This document shows, in pieces, positions 27,001 to 35,716 of a stretch of 64,000 nt of DNA. A model generated the notes under the pieces. It worked only from the letters and a program-made list of their open reading frames with translations, was not told where the DNA came from and did not search any database. Numbering within the stretch: position 1 is the stretch's first letter; each line of letters begins with the position of its first letter. Made by a program: the position numbers and the translations under genes. Source of the DNA: JALZOC01 sp035758845 (GTDB taxonomy: Bacteria; Acidobacteriota; Vicinamibacteria; Vicinamibacterales; 2-12-FULL-66-21); NCBI GenBank assembly GCA_035758845.1, contig DASTVZ010000104.1, forward strand, positions 1 through 64,000, read 5' to 3'.

Positions 27001-27302
27001 GCCAGAGAAATATCGGTCGCGTTGGTGGTCTGCTGGTTGTCCGAAGTCACGGTTGCCACAACTTTCCCCGCATCTGTGGTCACCGTGACCGCGACGGAAA
27101 AGTTGTTCGCTCCCATGGCTAACGTCACCAGCCAGTTGCCCACGAAAGGAGATGCCTGCTCGGGAGTAATGGATGATGCGGGCGCCGTCGCGGCCCGCTG
27201 GCCCTGTCCGGGCGCCTGGCTCCCGCCCTGAACCGCCTGCGTCAGCAGTGCCACCGTGAAGATCACACCGGCTGTCAATACAGAATAAGAAGGACGGGAC
27301 AT
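24048..27302 (-). CDS. Large exported propeller/HEAT/cytochrome c/discoidin mosaic protein
   Basis: The 1084-residue protein begins with a signal peptide and a short all-beta segment (about 35-140), then a PVC-type soluble-dehydrogenase propeller (FMLPTGYRMELVAADPDVISPTIIEFDGNGRMYVGEM, later PDGTLYIADMYHGIIQEL), HEAT-like helical repeats, one heme site CFQCH (about residue 810) in a c-type cytochrome domain, and a C-terminal discoidin (F5/8 type C) domain with LSVELPQPVLVTEIQFES. This build is common in Planctomycetes, Verrucomicrobia and Acidobacteria and suggests periplasmic oxidation of sugars with electron transfer to a heme. AAGGAG lies before the ATG at 27302. A Gly-rich patch (GGRGGRGAAGARGG) interrupts the discoidin part. 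Confidence 0.9.
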   Translation of the reverse strand: MSRPSYSVLTAGVIFTVALLTQAVQGGSQAPGQGQRAATAPASSITPEQASPFVGNWLVTLAMGANNFSVAVTVTTDAGKVVATVTSDNQQTTNATDISLAGKSLVLKYVTSMQGTPLSNVMTLTPDGAGMKANLAVMDGQYEMAGTAAKQAPGAPAPATGFGGGGRGAMTSDATDFAPKPPYTARTPEEEAKGFMLPTGYRMELVAADPDVISPTIIEFDGNGRMYVGEMISYMMDANASREHDPISRISRWESTNGDGRYDKRTVFVDHLVAPRMILPLQDGVILTSETDSDDLVKWSDTNGDGVADKREVVFTGIGQSGDANIEHQKAGLLWNMDNWIYTTYNPFRIRWTPSGFLREPTGPNGGQWGLASDDDGKPWFVDAGGERGPMNFQYPIHYGAFTPCPAAGRGGRAGGAAPAPAPTPDPNCPAGMENGFEKDFAVVWPAPGIGDMQGGIGRTRMPAQNLNHFTATTGPAIFRGDRLPADLKGHLLFTEPVGRLIRRAAIENIEGLTQLRNVYPGSEFINSQDQLFRPVNISNAPDGTLYIADMYHGIIQELQWSGPGSYLRAKIEQYQLDKVAQHGRIWRLRYDGRPAVPATTTNVGQPAIPAIAPNFAAPRMYSETPAQLIAHFSHPNGWWRDTAQRLLILKQDKSVVPALQQLVRSSDNLVARFHAMWTLEGLGALDAALVRAAMEDKNPRMRVQAIRASETLYKAGDKTLAGDYRALTKDSDTNVVIQAMLTANLFKLPDVADLIKAAKASNPAKGVAIVGDRLLMPAANAAAGRRGGPLSPDEEKRVQQGSDVFNAVCFQCHGSDALGAALDGAPPGTTMAPPLAGSPRVQGHRDYIIKVLLKGLSGPIDGKTYRDVMVPMPGTDEWVAGIASYVRSSFGNTGGMVTPADVARVRAETESRKSPWTVAELEASLPRVLDAQQFKLSASHAPETVAGAATLRGWNTGAPQAPGMWLSVELPQPVLVTEIQFESTTQMAGGRGGRGAAGARGGFGGGGTPIVTYPRGYSVQVSTDGQTWGNPVAQGKGEGSRTTITFPPTRAKFIRITQTETVPDAPSWSVRNLRIYEASAGTR

Positions 27303-27367
27303 GCTTGCTCCTTGGGTGCGGCTCGTTCGAAACTCCTGGCGCCGCCGCGCGCAGGCTTCGATCCGGG

Positions 27368-29107
27368 ATGTCATTTTACGTGGAATTCTCTTTCTCTGCT
27401 CACGTCGCTCTGCTCGAGAGTCTTCTGAATCACAGCCGACACTTTGTCGACGAAGTCGAGCGCCGTCTGCTGAACGTGCAAGGCAGACGCGACTTCCCTA
27501 TCCGAGACCGTCACTATATCGAGCAGGTTCTGAGTTCCTGCTTCTTCGATTCGATTCCGCGCGATCTCGCCGGTTTGAAGGAACAATTATCGGCCGCTCA
27601 CCGAGCGGATGGATTCGAACCGGTGCAACAGGAAGGTGGTGCGCACGACTTCAGTGCCGCAGCATTGGTCGCGTTCGCGTATTCGTACTGGACCGATTCC
27701 CGATGGCCAGGCCGAAACGGCCGGATGGCATACGCGCACACGATCTACTCCGTATTCGTGCTTAATCAGCTCCAATATCTCTGCCTGAGGGTCTGGGATG
27801 ATGGGCACGGGTACGCAACGGCCCGACTGCGCGAAATCCAGGATCTGCTCGACCGTCTCAACGGGCAATCCGGCGCAAATGTGTTCATGCGCACCACTCG
27901 CTGGTTATTACAGACGGCCCAGAGCCCACTGACGCGCTTCCTCCAGCCCTACTTCATCATCGCCAACCACATCTCTCGATCGTTCGAAGACGACGAACGG
28001 CTGGAGATCCATCGTGCCGGCGCAGTGCTGGCTGGTGGCCATCTGCGCTCGCAGCTGCGCTATCGAGCACGCGAGTCACGACGTCCAATCGACGATCTCG
28101 AGGTTCTCTCTGTCACTCGCAATTCGAATTCGATGGATGTTGCTCTGTTGCTTCGCGATCTCGTGCCGTTGCTCGACGCGTACAGAATTGCGTGTGCGAC
28201 GGATGCCCAGGAGAATCGGTGGACGTTGTCGAATGCCATCCTGCAAGGCCTCTCCGCTGATCCAGAATTGTTGCTGACTCGTTTCGACCTGCTTGGGCCA
28301 GCGGCGATGATCGAGGAGGTATTCATCGAGCGTGAAGATGGCCGCGCAGCATACAGCGCGTTTGGCAGCAGCCATCTTCACATGCTGTCCAGGTACCGCG
28401 AGTTGATTGGCGCTCTCGCAACGCAGCTGAAAGAGGACGCCTCACGCCTCGAGCCTTCCTGCGGCCTCTACTCTCCATTCGGCATCGTCTACGGCTTCTG
28501 CGGAGACATCCTGTCGAATATGGCGATCAGCCGGTTAGTCTCACAGAACACGTCGTCTCTGACTCTCGAAGACATGTTCTCCAGCGATGGTTCACTCGAA
28601 GGCAAACTTTCGAAGGCGCGAGAGTGGGAGGCGCTTCCACGTCACAGCGCGGAACGCGCACGATTCGAACATTCCACGGAGTGGGCCGCAAAGATCTTCA
28701 GTCGACTGATGACCGCGCTCGACGCGCGCGCGAGCCACGGCGATGCGCTGAATGCATCTGGCCTCCACCGCGCGCGACTGTTCGTCGTTCAGGAAGGTCA
28801 CGTGGCGCAGGCAGCGCACGACTTCGTAGCCAATGCGGTCAGCGCACAGGAACACTGCGTGACATCAGACCTGAAACGGGCACTCGCGACTGGCGCGACG
28901 GCGTTTCCCAGAAGTCAGATTCTGAGCGATCGAAAGGAAGGGCGATTTTTGGCGAGTGTCGAATCCGAAGGCAAATGGTTCGCCGTTTCGAAAGTCCTTC
29001 TGACAGTGTGCCTATGCCAGGGGAAGGACGCGGTGATCACCGATGTGCCCGCGGCCGTGATTGATGTGCTGCGCCTGACTTGCCGGGAACTGCTCGAGAT
29101 CGTCTAA
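27368..29107 (+). CDS. Protein of unknown function, 579 aa
   Basis: I do not recognise a family. The frame starts MSFYVEFSFSAH at an ATG at 27368 and is long and uninterrupted, with codon use like its neighbours. There is no signal peptide and no clear membrane segment, so it is likely cytoplasmic. The chain is mostly helical and rich in Leu, Arg and acidic residues, with a beta-rich C-terminal region around DRKEGRFLASVESEGKWFAVSKVLLTVCLC. It contains several Cys but no obvious metal motif. It is divergent from the cytochrome mosaic gene by 65 bases and convergent with the receiver-only regulator, overlapping it by four bases. Translation is strongly suggested; function is open. Confidence 0.75.
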   Translation: MSFYVEFSFSAHVALLESLLNHSRHFVDEVERRLLNVQGRRDFPIRDRHYIEQVLSSCFFDSIPRDLAGLKEQLSAAHRADGFEPVQQEGGAHDFSAAALVAFAYSYWTDSRWPGRNGRMAYAHTIYSVFVLNQLQYLCLRVWDDGHGYATARLREIQDLLDRLNGQSGANVFMRTTRWLLQTAQSPLTRFLQPYFIIANHISRSFEDDERLEIHRAGAVLAGGHLRSQLRYRARESRRPIDDLEVLSVTRNSNSMDVALLLRDLVPLLDAYRIACATDAQENRWTLSNAILQGLSADPELLLTRFDLLGPAAMIEEVFIEREDGRAAYSAFGSSHLHMLSRYRELIGALATQLKEDASRLEPSCGLYSPFGIVYGFCGDILSNMAISRLVSQNTSSLTLEDMFSSDGSLEGKLSKAREWEALPRHSAERARFEHSTEWAAKIFSRLMTALDARASHGDALNASGLHRARLFVVQEGHVAQAAHDFVANAVSAQEHCVTSDLKRALATGATAFPRSQILSDRKEGRFLASVESEGKWFAVSKVLLTVCLCQGKDAVITDVPAAVIDVLRLTCRELLEIV

Positions 29108-29514
29108 CGCAACGGCGAGACGAATGGGCGACCGGCGCGCGCTTCCTGCACGGCGAGCATCAAGTCGGATCCGAGCCGCGGCTTCACCACATAGCCCATG
29201 GCTCCCGCGGCCTTCGCGGCCAGGATAATGTCCTCCTCGTCATGAACGGTGAGGAACACCAACGCCGCGTTCGATCCGGCTTCACGCAGGCGCGACGCGA
29301 CCTCGAGGCCGCTCAGTCCGGGCATGGAGATGTCCAGAACGATGACGTCAGGCTTCATCAAAAGTGCGGCTTCGAGTGCCTTGCGACTGTCTTTCACCGA
29401 TCCGACGACGAGACAACTGTACTTCAGCGCGGCAGCTGCCCGCGCCAGCATCGCTTCGTTGTCATCAACAAGGAGAACGCGAGCCGGCTCAGACGATGTG
29501 GTGCTTAACGGCAT
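29104..29514 (-). CDS. Stand-alone response-regulator receiver protein
   Basis: The 136-residue protein is a receiver domain only: acidic pair in LLVDDNE, phospho-acceptor Asp61 in VIVLDISMP, Thr in FLTVHD and the conserved Lys in YVVKPR. There is no output domain. It overlaps the preceding LuxR-type regulator gene by 26 bases, so the two are made from one transcript. A receiver-only protein can be a phosphate sink or relay for the same histidine kinase, or act by protein contact. It resembles the receiver of its neighbour, suggesting duplication. Confidence 0.9.
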   Translation of the reverse strand: MPLSTTSSEPARVLLVDDNEAMLARAAAALKYSCLVVGSVKDSRKALEAALLMKPDVIVLDISMPGLSGLEVASRLREAGSNAALVFLTVHDEEDIILAAKAAGAMGYVVKPRLGSDLMLAVQEARAGRPFVSPLR

Positions 29515-30118
29515 ATTGAATCAGCTCGGCGGTCGACTTCACCTTGAGTTGTTCCATCATTTGATACTTGTGAAACGCAACGGTCCGCGCTGTCAGGTTG
29601 AGCAGCGCCGCGACCTCCTTCATCGAACGTCCCTCGGCCAGCAGTTGCAACACCTCACGTTGACGAGGCGTAAGGTCCACTCCAGGCTTCCGATCGGGTG
29701 CTTGCTGAAGCGCCTCGACAAGTCCTTCAGCAACGAGCGGCGTAATGTAGGACCGGCCTTGCGTCACTTCGCGGATCGCCGCCGTCAACTCGGAGGCGGC
29801 TGAACTCTTGAGGAGATAGCCGGACGCGCCGGCTCGAAATGCTTCCGCCGCCAAATCGGGATCCTCGTTCATCGTCAGGTACACCAACTTCACGTTGCGC
29901 GACTTCTGTTTGATCTGGCGTCCGGCGTCGAGCCCGTTGAGAAGGGGCATGGAGATGTCGAGCACGACAACGTCAGGGTTCAACGTCTCGACCGCCGCGA
30001 CGAGCGCGCGACCGTCGCCAACCTGGCCGACGATGTCGCACTCGCCGGCGAGCAACTTCTCGAAAGCGCCAAGAATCAGCGCGTGATCGTCGGCGAGGAG
30101 AACTCGAGGCTTTCCCAT
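29489..30118 (-). CDS. NarL/LuxR-type response regulator
   Basis: The 209-residue protein has a receiver domain (1-120; DD at 10-11, phospho-acceptor Asp54 in VVVLDISMP, Lys in YLLKSS) and a LuxR-type helix-turn-helix (about 149-205; LTPRQREVLQLLAEGRSMKEVAALLNL). It is the transcriptional output for the histidine kinase gene 99 bases upstream. It overlaps the receiver-only gene downstream. Targets are unknown, but the TonB-dependent receptor gene at the head of this unit is the obvious candidate. Confidence 0.93.
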   Translation of the reverse strand: MGKPRVLLADDHALILGAFEKLLAGECDIVGQVGDGRALVAAVETLNPDVVVLDISMPLLNGLDAGRQIKQKSRNVKLVYLTMNEDPDLAAEAFRAGASGYLLKSSAASELTAAIREVTQGRSYITPLVAEGLVEALQQAPDRKPGVDLTPRQREVLQLLAEGRSMKEVAALLNLTARTVAFHKYQMMEQLKVKSTAELIQYAVKHHIV

Positions 30119-30217
30119 ACGGCGCCTTAATGTACTCCTGTTTCGCCTTCGACAACGTCAACCTCCGCCGTCGCAGCTGTCCGACAACACAAGATACCGG
30201 TCCGATGATCCGGACGG

Positions 30218-32074
30218 CTATGCAGAATCGGCAGCGAAAGGTGAAACGGCGACCGACTCGGCGGCAGCCGCTGGTCGCGGAGGAATTGTGATCTCGAGCC
30301 GGGTACCGGCGCCGGGGGTAGAGCGGATCCGGACTGCGCCACCGATCCCGTCCAGCCGTTCACTGATGCTGATCAGACCCAGACCTTTCCCCCAGCCCTT
30401 CTCGACGTCGAACCCCACACCGTCATCGGCGATGAGGAGGGTGAGTGCCGCCGGGGTGCCCAACAGATGCACGGAAACATGCCGCGCGCGGCTGTACTTG
30501 ATCGCGTTCTGCAGCGCTTCCTGAACGACGCGAAATACGCACAACGTGATCTCTGGTGAAAGCGTGGCAGGGACATTCTCGTGCGTAAAGGTAATGGCCA
30601 GGTCCGGTTGCGACAACTCACGCTGCAGCCCATTGAGCGCCGCGACGAGACCAATCAGGCGCAGCTTGGCAGGATGCAGCCGATGCGAGAGATCGTGCAC
30701 GCTCTTGGCAACGTCACGTGCCCGGCGCAGCGTCCCTTGCGCAAGATCTTCCTCGCTCATTGGCACGGCCTGACCGAGCAACTCCAGATCGATCTCGAGC
30801 AGCGCCATCTGTTGACTCACATCGTCGTGCAGCTCTCGCGCGATGCGTGCGCGCTCGCCATCCTGCGCATCGAGCAGACGCGCCCCGAGATCGTGGATGC
30901 GAGCGTAGCTCTTCTGTAGCTCGCCCTGGCTGGCACGCACCTGCTCTTCGGCCTGTCGTCTTCGAGCGCGTTGCACCAGCAGACCGGCGATCAACATCGT
31001 CTGCGCCAGGACAACCGCAGCGGCGCCGACGATGTAGAACTTGTACCGGTCCCAGGCTGTGGGCTCCCGGAATCTCACGATCGTCCCTTTGGGAAGGCGC
31101 GCGTCGCTGAGCCCCCACCGGCGCAACTGCCGCCAATCGACCTCATTCTCGTTCAAGTCTGGCGACGAGACGGGAATACTGTCAGCGCGTTCGCCACGAA
31201 GGACGCGTACTGCCAGTTCTCCGACCGCGTGTGTCTGCCGTTGCAGATCCTTGAGGTTGCCCCCCACAACGCCCCGATTGATCGTCGAATCGATCCATGA
31301 ATAGGTCGGCGCGTTGGCCGCTGCTGCGATCCGTTCCACGTACTCGAGAGGATGAAAGTTCTGGCCGTCGCCGTCGCGATTCGCCACCAAGTAGTACACG
31401 ATCGAATGCTTTGGAAGAGACGCGAGCCGGGCCTCGAGTTCTCGCGTCGGCAATCCGGTCAGGTAAGTGAATGACAGTTGCGGTTCGAACGCCTGGAACT
31501 GCGATCGCGCCGTGGTTTCGTAAATCTTGTCCCCCTCCCCGGACCCGGTCACGACGAATACCTGATGGACATCCGGTTGAAGCTGGGTGGCCAGCGACAG
31601 CGTGCCGGTGAGATTCACTCGAACGATGATCCCGGTTGCGTTTGCCACTGGACGTGGCGGGGGCTCGTTCGAATAGAAGACGACCGGGGATTCGGTAAAC
31701 AGACTCTCGCGGTTCGCCTCGACGAATTGGAGCGGCAGGTCTCCCATCGCAACCACGAGATCGAACCGCTGTGGCTTGTACTTCCGTTTCAGAAAGTCTC
31801 GAAAGGCGGACTGGTAGTCGGCCTGTGTGAATCTCACCTGATCGATGTACTCGGAGTAGTAATCCACCCCCTCGGGCACACTGGCGTCCAGAAGTTGTGG
31901 CAGATCTCGCTCGCCAAGCACCGCGATCTGTGCGTCTCGTCTCGTCGAATAGAGCACGAGTACTTGTTTCTGGCGCTCGTCGGCCCATCCGAGCGCGACG
32001 AGCCCCAGCGTCTGCATCGCAGTCGCGATCAGGAGTGCACGGGCGATCGGAAGCTGGCGGCGTGATGCCGTCAT
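30218..32074 (-). CDS. Sensor histidine kinase with periplasmic-binding-protein-like sensor
   Basis: The 618-residue protein has a signal/anchor (about 8-30), a sensor region (about 35-320) that looks like an ABC-substrate-binding (PF04392-type) fold with IVYYLVANRDGDGQNFHPLEYVERIAAA, a membrane helix (about 347-367), a HisKA_3 dimerisation domain with phospho-acceptor His416 in IARELHDDVSQQ, and an HATPase domain (N box EALQNAIKYS near 519-528; DDGVGF near 550; GLGL near 564). Its ATG follows directly on the TAA of the TonB-dependent receptor gene, so it is coupled to it. The sensor probably binds a small periplasmic ligand, plausibly one imported by the receptor. The partner regulators lie immediately downstream. 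Confidence 0.92.
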   Translation of the reverse strand: MTASRRQLPIARALLIATAMQTLGLVALGWADERQKQVLVLYSTRRDAQIAVLGERDLPQLLDASVPEGVDYYSEYIDQVRFTQADYQSAFRDFLKRKYKPQRFDLVVAMGDLPLQFVEANRESLFTESPVVFYSNEPPPRPVANATGIIVRVNLTGTLSLATQLQPDVHQVFVVTGSGEGDKIYETTARSQFQAFEPQLSFTYLTGLPTRELEARLASLPKHSIVYYLVANRDGDGQNFHPLEYVERIAAAANAPTYSWIDSTINRGVVGGNLKDLQRQTHAVGELAVRVLRGERADSIPVSSPDLNENEVDWRQLRRWGLSDARLPKGTIVRFREPTAWDRYKFYIVGAAAVVLAQTMLIAGLLVQRARRRQAEEQVRASQGELQKSYARIHDLGARLLDAQDGERARIARELHDDVSQQMALLEIDLELLGQAVPMSEEDLAQGTLRRARDVAKSVHDLSHRLHPAKLRLIGLVAALNGLQRELSQPDLAITFTHENVPATLSPEITLCVFRVVQEALQNAIKYSRARHVSVHLLGTPAALTLLIADDGVGFDVEKGWGKGLGLISISERLDGIGGAVRIRSTPGAGTRLEITIPPRPAAAAESVAVSPFAADSA

Positions 32075-35000
32075 TTAGAAGTCGATGCCAAGCGTGAACT
32101 TGAAGAGGCGCGGGGTCATGACCGCCATCGGCTGCAGCCAAGGGCCATTGGGCACATACGCTGTGTTATGTGCCAGCACCGCGCTCGAGTTGAGCGCATT
32201 GTAAACCTCGAGGCCAAGCGTTGAACGGGGCCCGCCGATCTTCAGCACCTTGGCGATGCGCAGGTCGAGCTCGTTGAGCCGGTCGCCGTACATCGTGCCG
32301 GCGGGCACAAGATTGACGGTAACATTCTGCGCATTCCCCGACAGGTTTCGGCCGAGCGACGGAGCCACGACATCGTTTGGGATGGCATAGTTCGCCGCCA
32401 CCATGACGCCAGGTTTGCTCTGATACGTCGCCGCGAGCTGAACCTCGATCTTCGGCACGAGATACGAGGAGAGCCCCTTGAACTGTGTAAGGACACCGTA
32501 GGCCACATGACAGTAGGGACTGAGCGGGGTGACGCCGGAGTTGTTCAGCCCGGCACCGAACGTGCTGGTGCCGGTGGTAGTCGTCGAGAGTTCCGGCAAA
32601 TGTGCGCGCACGTTGCAATTGTCCGCGACCGTCTGGCCGGTGCTGGTGCCGGCCGCAATGGTGAAACGCTCCCCCCGCACGTTGAAGCCAACATCGATGC
32701 CGTTGAAATACTGGCTCCACCGCCCGTAGTTTGCCGAATCGGTCACCAGGTTGCTCACTTGTCCCGCTTTGTCGGGAACGACATCGTACAAACCATCGAT
32801 TGTGTAACCGCCGCCGCCTGGCAACCGCGGGTCGAGCGGCGCGGTTACACTGAAGGACGTGAAGTCGGCCGGCGTCAGAAGAACGTTGTCGACGGCGAAG
32901 AACTGATGAAAGGACCGGCGGGTGTAGGTCACGCTCGCCGAGGCGCGAGCAAAGATCTGATGCTCGAGCGAGGCGGCAAATGTCCAATCGGACGGCCGCA
33001 CTCCCCACCCGTTGAGGACTCCCGGATCGAAGGCATTGGTCAAAATGTTCTTGCCGAAGTCGGTGTTCGACATCACTCCGCAAAGATCTCCGCCGCTCGA
33101 TCGAAGGTCCTGGGCCGCAGGATTGATGAGGTCACAGTCTGGCGCAAAATTGCTGTTCGCATCGATCCACGATCGGGTCACACCTGCCGTGCCGAACACA
33201 CTCGTCGTCTGCGGCATCCGAAGCGAAGGATTCGTGTTCGCATAGTTACCGGAGATGCCAACGCCTTCGAGATACTTGCCGAAGTTGACCTTCAGTGCGG
33301 TCCGGCCGTCGCCGAAAAGATCGACCGCCGCGCCGAGCCTTGGCGTAATGTCCTTGTAGCTGTCGACGCCGCGCGTTTCGGGAATCAGGATGGCTGTCGG
33401 CAGAAACCGGGACGGTCCTTCCGTCTGCGCCGGGAACCAGCTGCGGGCGCGATCGAAACGCAGCGCCCCTTGCAGTGTCACCCGGTCGTGTGTCCATTGC
33501 TCCTGAACGAACACGCCATCCCAGGCGGCCCGGGCGTTGTTGACCCACGGAGAAATTGACTGCGTCAACTGATTCGGCTGACCGTTGTTGAACCGGTAGG
33601 TCAGATTCTGATTGTTCGTCATCCACGTCCGGTCGTCGGTCATGAAGGTGTGCTGATACCCGATTTTCAAGCTGTGCGTGCCGGTCACGTACGACGCGGA
33701 GCCTTTCCACAAGTACGATCCTGTGTGCGCGACGCTGAAGTCCTGCGATCGATACACCAGCCCTGGGATGTTGCCATTCAACGCGCAGCCGCTTGCGCAT
33801 TGCTCGGCGACGCGGATCAGATCGCGGGTCGGGTTGGGTTCGCGTTCGAAGTTACCGACACCGAAGTAGGTACCCCCGAATGCCGCTTCCAAAAGCAACG
33901 TGTTGTTCACGGGAGAAACCCAGGTTGCCTGCGTCACGTGCAATGGCCGCCCCAAGACACCCACCGCCTCCGGCGTAATCCGCGGTGGCTCCGCCAAGCC
34001 GGGCGTGGCGCCGCTGCACGTACGGCACAGTGTCTGCGCATCCCAGAAGGCACCGATCTTGTTCCGCGGTGTTACCTGCCACGTCACTCGCGCGCTCGCG
34101 TTCTCAAACGTTCGATCTGAGTACTCGCGACGTGCCGGATCCGGCGCATAGAGCCATTTAGCAGGATCGCCCGCATGCAGGTTGTAGTAAACGTTGGCAC
34201 TTGGTTTCGTATTGCCGCCGGTGTGGCCGTTGACGAAATACCAGACGCGGTTACGGGCAATCGGTCCCCCGAGGGTGCCTGAAAAATCGTAGACCTTCCT
34301 CAAAGGAGTGGAGACCAGTCCCTGACGCTCGAGTTCCGGTGTCAGGTTGTTAGACTGTAAACGTTCCCCCGTGCCGCTGGCGAAGAACGACCCGGTGGTC
34401 GTGTTGCCGCCGGCCTTGGGAATGATGTTCATCAGGAGCCCGGCGGTTTCCGCCTCGCCGAGGCCACCGGCGGCAAACGTTACTTCCTGCGCATCCCCAA
34501 CATCCACCACATAGCTGGTCGCCGAATTTCCCGACGGCGGGCTGCCGACGTTGAGCCCATCAAGGAGAAGACGACCCTCGTTCGTACGCCCACCGTGAAT
34601 TGGAAAGGAGGTCGTCTGCGTGGAGGTTATGACATCGTTGACGTTCGTCACCACGCCAGGGATCAGTCCGACGAGCGCGTTGTAGGTGCGAATCGTGGGA
34701 ACGGATTTGACGACCTCGCCGCTCAGCGTCACTTCGCTGCGCGGGGCATGAACGTCGACAAGCGGCGTCTCGGCCGTGACAGTAATTGCGTCGGTCAGTC
34801 CCAGGACACCTAGCTGCGCGTTGACCGTTGCCGTGAGCGAGCCACTGAGTTCGATGCCGTTCTGTTCAAAGGGGGTCCAGCCGGCGAGCGTGAACCGTAC
34901 TTTGTACGTGCCTGGCCGGAGATCTTCGATGCGATAGCGACCGTTTCCGTCCGTGACCACCGAGCGCGTCGTCTCGATGAGAGCGGGGCTGCTGGCCTCG

Positions 35001-35119
35001 ACGAGCACACCCGGCAACACCTCGCCGGCGGGACTTCTAACCAGACCGGCGATTGCCGGCTGGGCGGATGCGGCTGTCGGGCCGCCGACGAGCAAGGCGA
35101 CGACCACGAACGCCTTCAA
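32075..35119 (-). CDS. TonB-dependent receptor, Oar-like, with carboxypeptidase-regulatory domain
   Basis: The 1014-residue outer-membrane protein has a signal peptide, an N-terminal carboxypeptidase-regulatory-like beta sandwich (about 22-105; GNGRYRIEDLRPGTYKVRF), a plug (about 110-240; ITVTAETPLVDV, IHGGRTNEGRLLLDGLN) and a long barrel, ending in FKFTLGIDF with the terminal Phe typical of outer-membrane barrels. The start is TTG, supported by GGGGAGG at the right distance. It heads a unit of receptor, kinase and two regulators. The ligand is unknown; such receptors import glycans, chelates or peptides. Confidence 0.94.
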   Translation of the reverse strand: MKAFVVVALLVGGPTAASAQPAIAGLVRSPAGEVLPGVLVEASSPALIETTRSVVTDGNGRYRIEDLRPGTYKVRFTLAGWTPFEQNGIELSGSLTATVNAQLGVLGLTDAITVTAETPLVDVHAPRSEVTLSGEVVKSVPTIRTYNALVGLIPGVVTNVNDVITSTQTTSFPIHGGRTNEGRLLLDGLNVGSPPSGNSATSYVVDVGDAQEVTFAAGGLGEAETAGLLMNIIPKAGGNTTTGSFFASGTGERLQSNNLTPELERQGLVSTPLRKVYDFSGTLGGPIARNRVWYFVNGHTGGNTKPSANVYYNLHAGDPAKWLYAPDPARREYSDRTFENASARVTWQVTPRNKIGAFWDAQTLCRTCSGATPGLAEPPRITPEAVGVLGRPLHVTQATWVSPVNNTLLLEAAFGGTYFGVGNFEREPNPTRDLIRVAEQCASGCALNGNIPGLVYRSQDFSVAHTGSYLWKGSASYVTGTHSLKIGYQHTFMTDDRTWMTNNQNLTYRFNNGQPNQLTQSISPWVNNARAAWDGVFVQEQWTHDRVTLQGALRFDRARSWFPAQTEGPSRFLPTAILIPETRGVDSYKDITPRLGAAVDLFGDGRTALKVNFGKYLEGVGISGNYANTNPSLRMPQTTSVFGTAGVTRSWIDANSNFAPDCDLINPAAQDLRSSGGDLCGVMSNTDFGKNILTNAFDPGVLNGWGVRPSDWTFAASLEHQIFARASASVTYTRRSFHQFFAVDNVLLTPADFTSFSVTAPLDPRLPGGGGYTIDGLYDVVPDKAGQVSNLVTDSANYGRWSQYFNGIDVGFNVRGERFTIAAGTSTGQTVADNCNVRAHLPELSTTTTGTSTFGAGLNNSGVTPLSPYCHVAYGVLTQFKGLSSYLVPKIEVQLAATYQSKPGVMVAANYAIPNDVVAPSLGRNLSGNAQNVTVNLVPAGTMYGDRLNELDLRIAKVLKIGGPRSTLGLEVYNALNSSAVLAHNTAYVPNGPWLQPMAVMTPRLFKFTLGIDF

Positions 35120-35278
35120 GCGAATGCCTCCCCGGCCAAGATGCGATGCGGTGGGCCTTGATCTTGTCAGATTGGGAGCCCCTAGTAAAGGTTCCGCGCC
35201 TGCCTGTCAGTTTTGCCAGTCGACCCTGTCAGATCCATCAGTTCTCGCGGTTTTGCGTGAGTCATACGGTATTCAGCC

Positions 35279-35716
35279 ATGGGACACAACCCGAGAACGC
35301 CTACTCAAACCTCCGGAGCGACGAGAGCGCGCCGTGAGACCGTCGAACGAGTCGAAGCGTACCTTCGCGCGCATATCGATTTGCCGATGCGCGTCTCCAC
35401 ACTCAGTCGCATCGCCCGTATCAGCGAACGAGGCCTTCGTGACGCGTTCTATTGTGTCCATGGCATGAGTCCTAAACAGTGGATGGTGGCGGAGCGGTTG
35501 AAGCACGTGCACAGCATCTTGAGCGGCAGCGAGTCGGCGTCCATCAGTGTCACCGGCGCCGCGACCAGGTACGGGTTCTACGAACTTGGACGCTTCGCCG
35601 CCACCTACAAGGAAGCTTTCGGGGAAGTCCCCTCGGAAACGCTCCGCAGCGCGATGCGGAGATCGGCCGAAACCATCGCGCAGAGGAAGGGGCACACCGA
35701 TGTTTGCACGAGGTAG
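35279..35716 (+). CDS. AraC-type helix-turn-helix regulator, short
   Basis: The 145-residue protein is little more than an AraC DNA-binding domain (about 25-125): two helix-turn-helix units with STLSRIARISERGLRDAFYCVHGMSPKQW and the second ending GFYELGRFAATYKEAFGEVPSETLR. No ligand-binding domain is present, so it may be a constitutive or protein-controlled regulator. It is divergent from the TonB-receptor gene by 159 bases and is followed by the sigma-54 activator gene, with which it overlaps by 17 bases. Control of the receptor unit is likely. Confidence 0.88.
   Translation: MGHNPRTPTQTSGATRARRETVERVEAYLRAHIDLPMRVSTLSRIARISERGLRDAFYCVHGMSPKQWMVAERLKHVHSILSGSESASISVTGAATRYGFYELGRFAATYKEAFGEVPSETLRSAMRRSAETIAQRKGHTDVCTR

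Noticed and set aside
32507..33559. 350-residue plus-strand frame inside the TonB-dependent receptor gene
   Set aside because: Antisense to a clear outer-membrane barrel; high GC leaves such frames open by chance.
35201..35218. Possible sigma-54 promoter (TGGCA...GGCA, minus strand) before the TonB-receptor gene
   Set aside because: The GG and GC elements are 12 rather than 10 bases apart, so it does not fit a -24/-12 promoter.
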